Source: Hyposmocoma kahamanoa (lineage: Eukaryota; Arthropoda; Insecta; Lepidoptera; Cosmopterigidae). From it: DNA of 64,000 nucleotides. The stretch lies in assembly GCF_003589595.1 (NCBI RefSeq), contig NW_020654810.1:16389113-16453112 (forward strand). The letters are read 5' to 3'. Shown one piece after another: positions 61,301-64,000 of the stretch (position 1 is its first letter; every line of letters starts with the position of its first letter). The notes beneath the pieces were generated by a model. The model saw only the letters and a list, made by a program, of their open reading frames with translations. It did no database searches and was not told where the DNA came from. The position numbers and the translations under genes are program-made.

Positions 61301-61560
61301 CTCCAATATAGTTATCTCATGTTGAAGGGATGTTTTCGATGACACACTCATACTTATTTCAATTGTTTTATTCCTTATCGTTTTATTGTGTGATTTTACT
61401 TTATTGTATCTCTCAATAACAATCAAATACAAGTTATCATAATCATAATTCATTTATTTGTGAAAACACAGGTTGTATCGAAGCTGGTATGTGCATTTGT
61501 GCAATATAAGTATAGTTTCACTGTGTCATTCAACATTAGGCTAGCAAACATATTGAAAGT
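55315..61560. other. Long unique-looking intron
   Basis: About 6.2 kb without a nameable element. GC-rich blocks lie at 57430-57560 and 58680-58760. A short piece at about 59805-59850 (catggccgggcttcacctac, tgctgggtattgacc) resembles the 'cactgctgggca' part of lepidopteran SINEs. All frames are below 100 codons and unconvincing. Confidence 0.4.
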
Positions 61561-61819
61561 TTTTTATAATATCAAGTGACTGCATGGACAAGTCGTGCGC
61601 CTGATGGTAAGCTACACGCCTGTCCACAGCAGTGCCACTCAGAGCTTTGGTCATCCTGAGACGTAAGTTGACAAGTGTCATGTGCTTGTAATTTCACCAG
61701 CACCCCTTACCCTTCAAACCGGAACGCAGTAATGCTCCCATTACTGCTTGGTGAGAGAAATAGGTAAGGTGGCAGTACTTCCCTGGACGCACTCTTTCAT
61801 AAGGAGCTCTACTGCTACT
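61561..61819 (+). repeat. Family A dispersed repeat with internal deletions
   Basis: ttttttataatatcaagtga, gtcgtgcgcctgatggtaag, gctacacgcctgtcca, cagtgccactcagagctttg, a deletion of the 'aaatcgcaa...cactgcc' part, then gtaagttgacaagtgtcatg, tcaccagcaccccttaccct, ccattactgcttggtgagag and the end ggagctctactgctac. Confidence 0.88.
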
Positions 61820-62523
61820 TAAATTATTACTAGGTATATTATACATTTTCTCACATGCAGTTTAACAGACTTAACCAGCTGTAACATGTTTTTTAATAGT
61901 ATAAAATGGGCGTGGATACATGGATTTAATAAGTTGTCATTAATTTAAACGCGATGATAGTTACATGTATAATTTTAATGATAATAATAGTAAAAATGTT
62001 ACTAATTGTCAAAATAGTAAAACTAATAACGTCAAAATAAATATTTTATACAAATTTCACAAATTAGATAATGAAGATAGGGATTGTCTTTCAAAATGCA
62101 AACACTGTATAGTAAATTTTATTAGTCAATAAGTTGATGCTTTCGGTAAATTATTGTAAATTTTTGGCGGTATTACAAAAATACATGCATGAAGGTAGTT
62201 TTACAAACTTTTAAACGCAATTGGTCATAACGTCTTCGCTTTAGGTTAAGTCAATAAGTTTGTGGAAACTCGTTTATATCAAATAAACCTTTGCCTTAAT
62301 AAATTACGAGATCCTATTATGCTATGGACCGACCTACTACGAGCCAAACTAAAAAAATAATGTTGCGAAGAACCGTTCAAGCGCAAACTGAAGAACCTTT
62401 TATCGGAAAAGTCTTTTTACTCATTAACAGAGTACATTCGAAGTATTATGTAAACAATTAAATTATTATATTGATTAATGAATTTTACATTCACGTGTTA
62501 TTATACTTTAAACAAAAAGTACT
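61820..62523. other. No recognised feature
   Basis: AT-rich intron before the LINE fragment; its upstream border is unclear. Confidence 0.45.
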
Positions 62524-62730
62524 TTGGATGCCTATCATAGGTACGTTACCTCGATGCTTCGGTATGGGCTTGTAATATGGGGAAATTCGACGGATGCAAA
62601 TAAATTATTTGTAGCACAAAAAAAAATGTGTACGGGCAATAGGTAGCTAGGAACCGTATATACCTTTCTTCAAAACTCTTGACATACCATCGCTGCCTTG
62701 TATGTACATTTTTGAGGAGTCTATTTTTGT

Positions 62731-63094
62731 TATAATTATTAATACAAAGATCGAACACTCAGAAAAAATTCCTTCGGTCCGGCCGGATTCGAACCGACGT
62801 CTTCTAGCATATCGTGGCAGACGCTATACCAACTAAGCCACGGAACGAACCAGCGGACCTCACGATTTTTCTATGTGCTTGTTGTCGTGTCTTTGTGTTT
62901 GGTTTTTCAACGACTTTTTGTCGTAGCGCCATCTATGACAAATCTATGAAACTTTTATCACCTTTACAGCTATCAGCCCTGGCGAGAGATGTCGCTATTC
63001 ACTATATTTTAAATTTTTATTGAATAGTTATTAAATTATTATTTGTGAAATTACTCCACTAGTTTGCTATATATTATCTATTATCTATATAATT
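62731..63094 (-). mobile_element. 364-bp tRNA-containing insertion with 14-bp target duplication
   Basis: gagtctatttttgt occurs at 62717-62730 and 63095-63108. Both copies encode the same piece of the LINE protein (ESIFV), and removing the insert with one copy restores the LINE reading. The insert holds a tRNA-like stretch on the minus strand and, at its high-coordinate end, a simple repeat (tattatctattatctatat). Long variable target duplications point to retroposition by LINE machinery. The tRNA part is not at the end, which is unusual for a SINE. Confidence 0.8.
62774..62847 (-). other. tRNA-like sequence inside the insertion (pseudo-tRNA / SINE promoter)
   Basis: 74 nt long with a perfect A box (TGGCTTAGTTGG) and B box (GGTTCGAATCC). 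The acceptor arms CGTTCCG and CGGACCG pair at six of seven positions, and the T stem GTCGG/CCGGC pairs fully with one G-T. The anticodon stem (TCTGC against TGCTA) does not pair, so it is not a working tRNA but may act as an RNA polymerase III promoter. Confidence 0.65.
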
Positions 63095-63407
63095 GAGTCT
63101 ATTTTTGTCAAAAATAATTATAAATTTTTTAAAAGTACACGGCATGTTCACAGCAGAAATGACAGACTTATGACTGAAGAATGACAGATTAGTAAATCAC
63201 AGTAGTACCAAATTAAGTTACTACCAGAGACAATCTGGAGCCATGTGTGTGAAAATATATAATACTTTACCCTCTAATATAAAAGATATAACTAGTAATC
63301 ATTTATTTAAACGCAAGCTAATGTCATGGCTGAGAGATAAAAATTCTACTCCATTACAGACTTCTTTTCATATAAAGCTCTTCAAATTTGACTATAAATA
63401 TAATTAA

Positions 63408-64000
63408 TTAAATATATATAAATATAATTAAAATAATTGATTCGATCTACAATCACATAAATTTATTATATTTTTTTTACTTCTACATGATATAACAATA
63501 GCTTACAACTATTTATAACATGTATAATTAATAAATCTAGTTACATTATTAGAATTCGCTTGAGATTTATAAAATTTGTGAAGAATGGAAGAGATTTGTA
63601 ATGTAATAAAATTTGCATGCCAATTTTGGTAAAATATGAAAACTGTTACAATATACCACCTTTTGTAAAACATATTTTATGCAAATATACATCACTCAAA
63701 TCAAATGAAATATCAAAAATATGAAATTTAATTTACATTTATTAGTTACTAAGAATCCATATTGACATCTCCTGTATACAGTACCTACGCCTGACATTAT
63801 TACTTTAATTCAATTATTTATTAGTTGCATTAATTATCTTGAATTGTATATGCACACTATTGTGTACTTATGATTTACTATTATATAATTATTTCTCATT
63901 ATTTTGTAAACTGACTTTCACTTATCGAGGAGTAGTATAAAATGACACGTAATTGTATTTATATGAAATGTGTAATGTTGAAAAAAATAAACGAAACTAT
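63408..64000. other. AT-rich sequence, possible LINE 3' UTR
   Basis: Extremely AT-rich to the window edge, with an A-run at 63981-63987 near the end. No coding. It could be the 3' UTR of the LINE fragment or host intron. Confidence 0.35.

Larger units (their letters stand above)
62524..63407 (+). pseudogene. LINE ORF2 C-terminal fragment, split by an insertion
   Basis: The first part reads YVTSMLRYGLVIWGNSTDAN and KLFVAQKK, then after one extra A in a 9-A run (62618-62626) continues as CVRAI and, past a stop, as IPSLPCMYIFEESIFV. The second part resumes at 63095 with ESIFVKNNYKFFKSTRHVHS and, after a shift, YYQRQSGAMCVKIYNTLPSN and FKRKLMSWLRDKN, with a stop at 63405-63407. These are the C-terminal blocks of CR1/Jockey-type ORF2 (LRYGxxxWG, then VKIYNxLP). 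The A-rich sequence downstream to the window edge may be its 3' UTR. Confidence 0.78.
8967..64000 (+). other. Inferred giant intron downstream of the Rbp6 exon (3' end outside window)
   Basis: It starts with the consensus donor GTAAGT. I found no exon encoding the expected RNP1 segment (GFGFVTF) or the following CEIHFHEI-type segment on the + strand, so the intron probably continues past 64000. Long introns are known for Musashi-family genes. Nested genes cannot be excluded, but all recognisable coding here belongs to mobile elements. Confidence 0.55.

Noticed and set aside
1..64000. CRISPR arrays, operons, phage or bacterial defence genes.
   Set aside because: No regularly spaced repeats and no clustered coding; splice sites and the mobile elements show nuclear insect DNA.

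Overview
This window looks like nuclear DNA of an insect, most likely a moth or butterfly. It is AT-rich, almost free of long open frames, and crowded with interspersed repeats, several of which have the look of families common in Lepidoptera. The only host coding sequence I can support is one 49-nt exon at 8918-8966 with canonical splice signals. It encodes IEDAMLMFDKQTNRHRG, the middle of the second RRM of a Musashi-family RNA-binding protein. The wording matches the Rbp6 branch better than the msi branch. The window is therefore best read as two very long introns of an Rbp6 orthologue on the + strand, with one small exon between them. I found no other exon.

Everything else I recognise is mobile DNA. 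(1) A full-length mariner, 53913-55190 (minus), has matching 27-bp ends, a TA duplication, all three catalytic aspartates and one frameshift. (2) An old mariner relic lies at about 2140-2640 (+). (3) A long CR1/Jockey-like LINE at about 22050-26232 (+) has a PHD-finger ORF1 and an ORF2 that lost the RT core. (4) A second LINE at about 48952-51712 (+) keeps its YADD and carries frameshifts. (5) Shorter LINE pieces lie at about 5728-5800, 30310-30829 and 62524-63407; the last is split by a 364-bp tRNA-containing insertion with a 14-bp target duplication.

The non-autonomous fraction is large. One dispersed family ('family A') of about 300 bp occurs at least eleven times in both orientations. There are tRNA-derived SINE-like repeats in at least five places. 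A 130-bp foldback element occurs in two loci in inverted orientation 35 kb apart. There is a 146-bp element with a 9-bp target duplication, a 203-bp tandem duplication ending in a 44-bp perfect palindrome, and several perfect hairpins (16-24 bp stems).

Most of the rest, notably 8973-12920, 36650-45190, 45453-48942 and 55315-61560, is unique-looking intron. It includes some GC-rich islands that could be regulatory, but sequence alone does not show it. I see no multi-gene system, CRISPR array, operon, rRNA or intact tRNA gene. The points most worth following are family A, the tRNA-bearing insertion, the nearly intact mariner and the palindromes.
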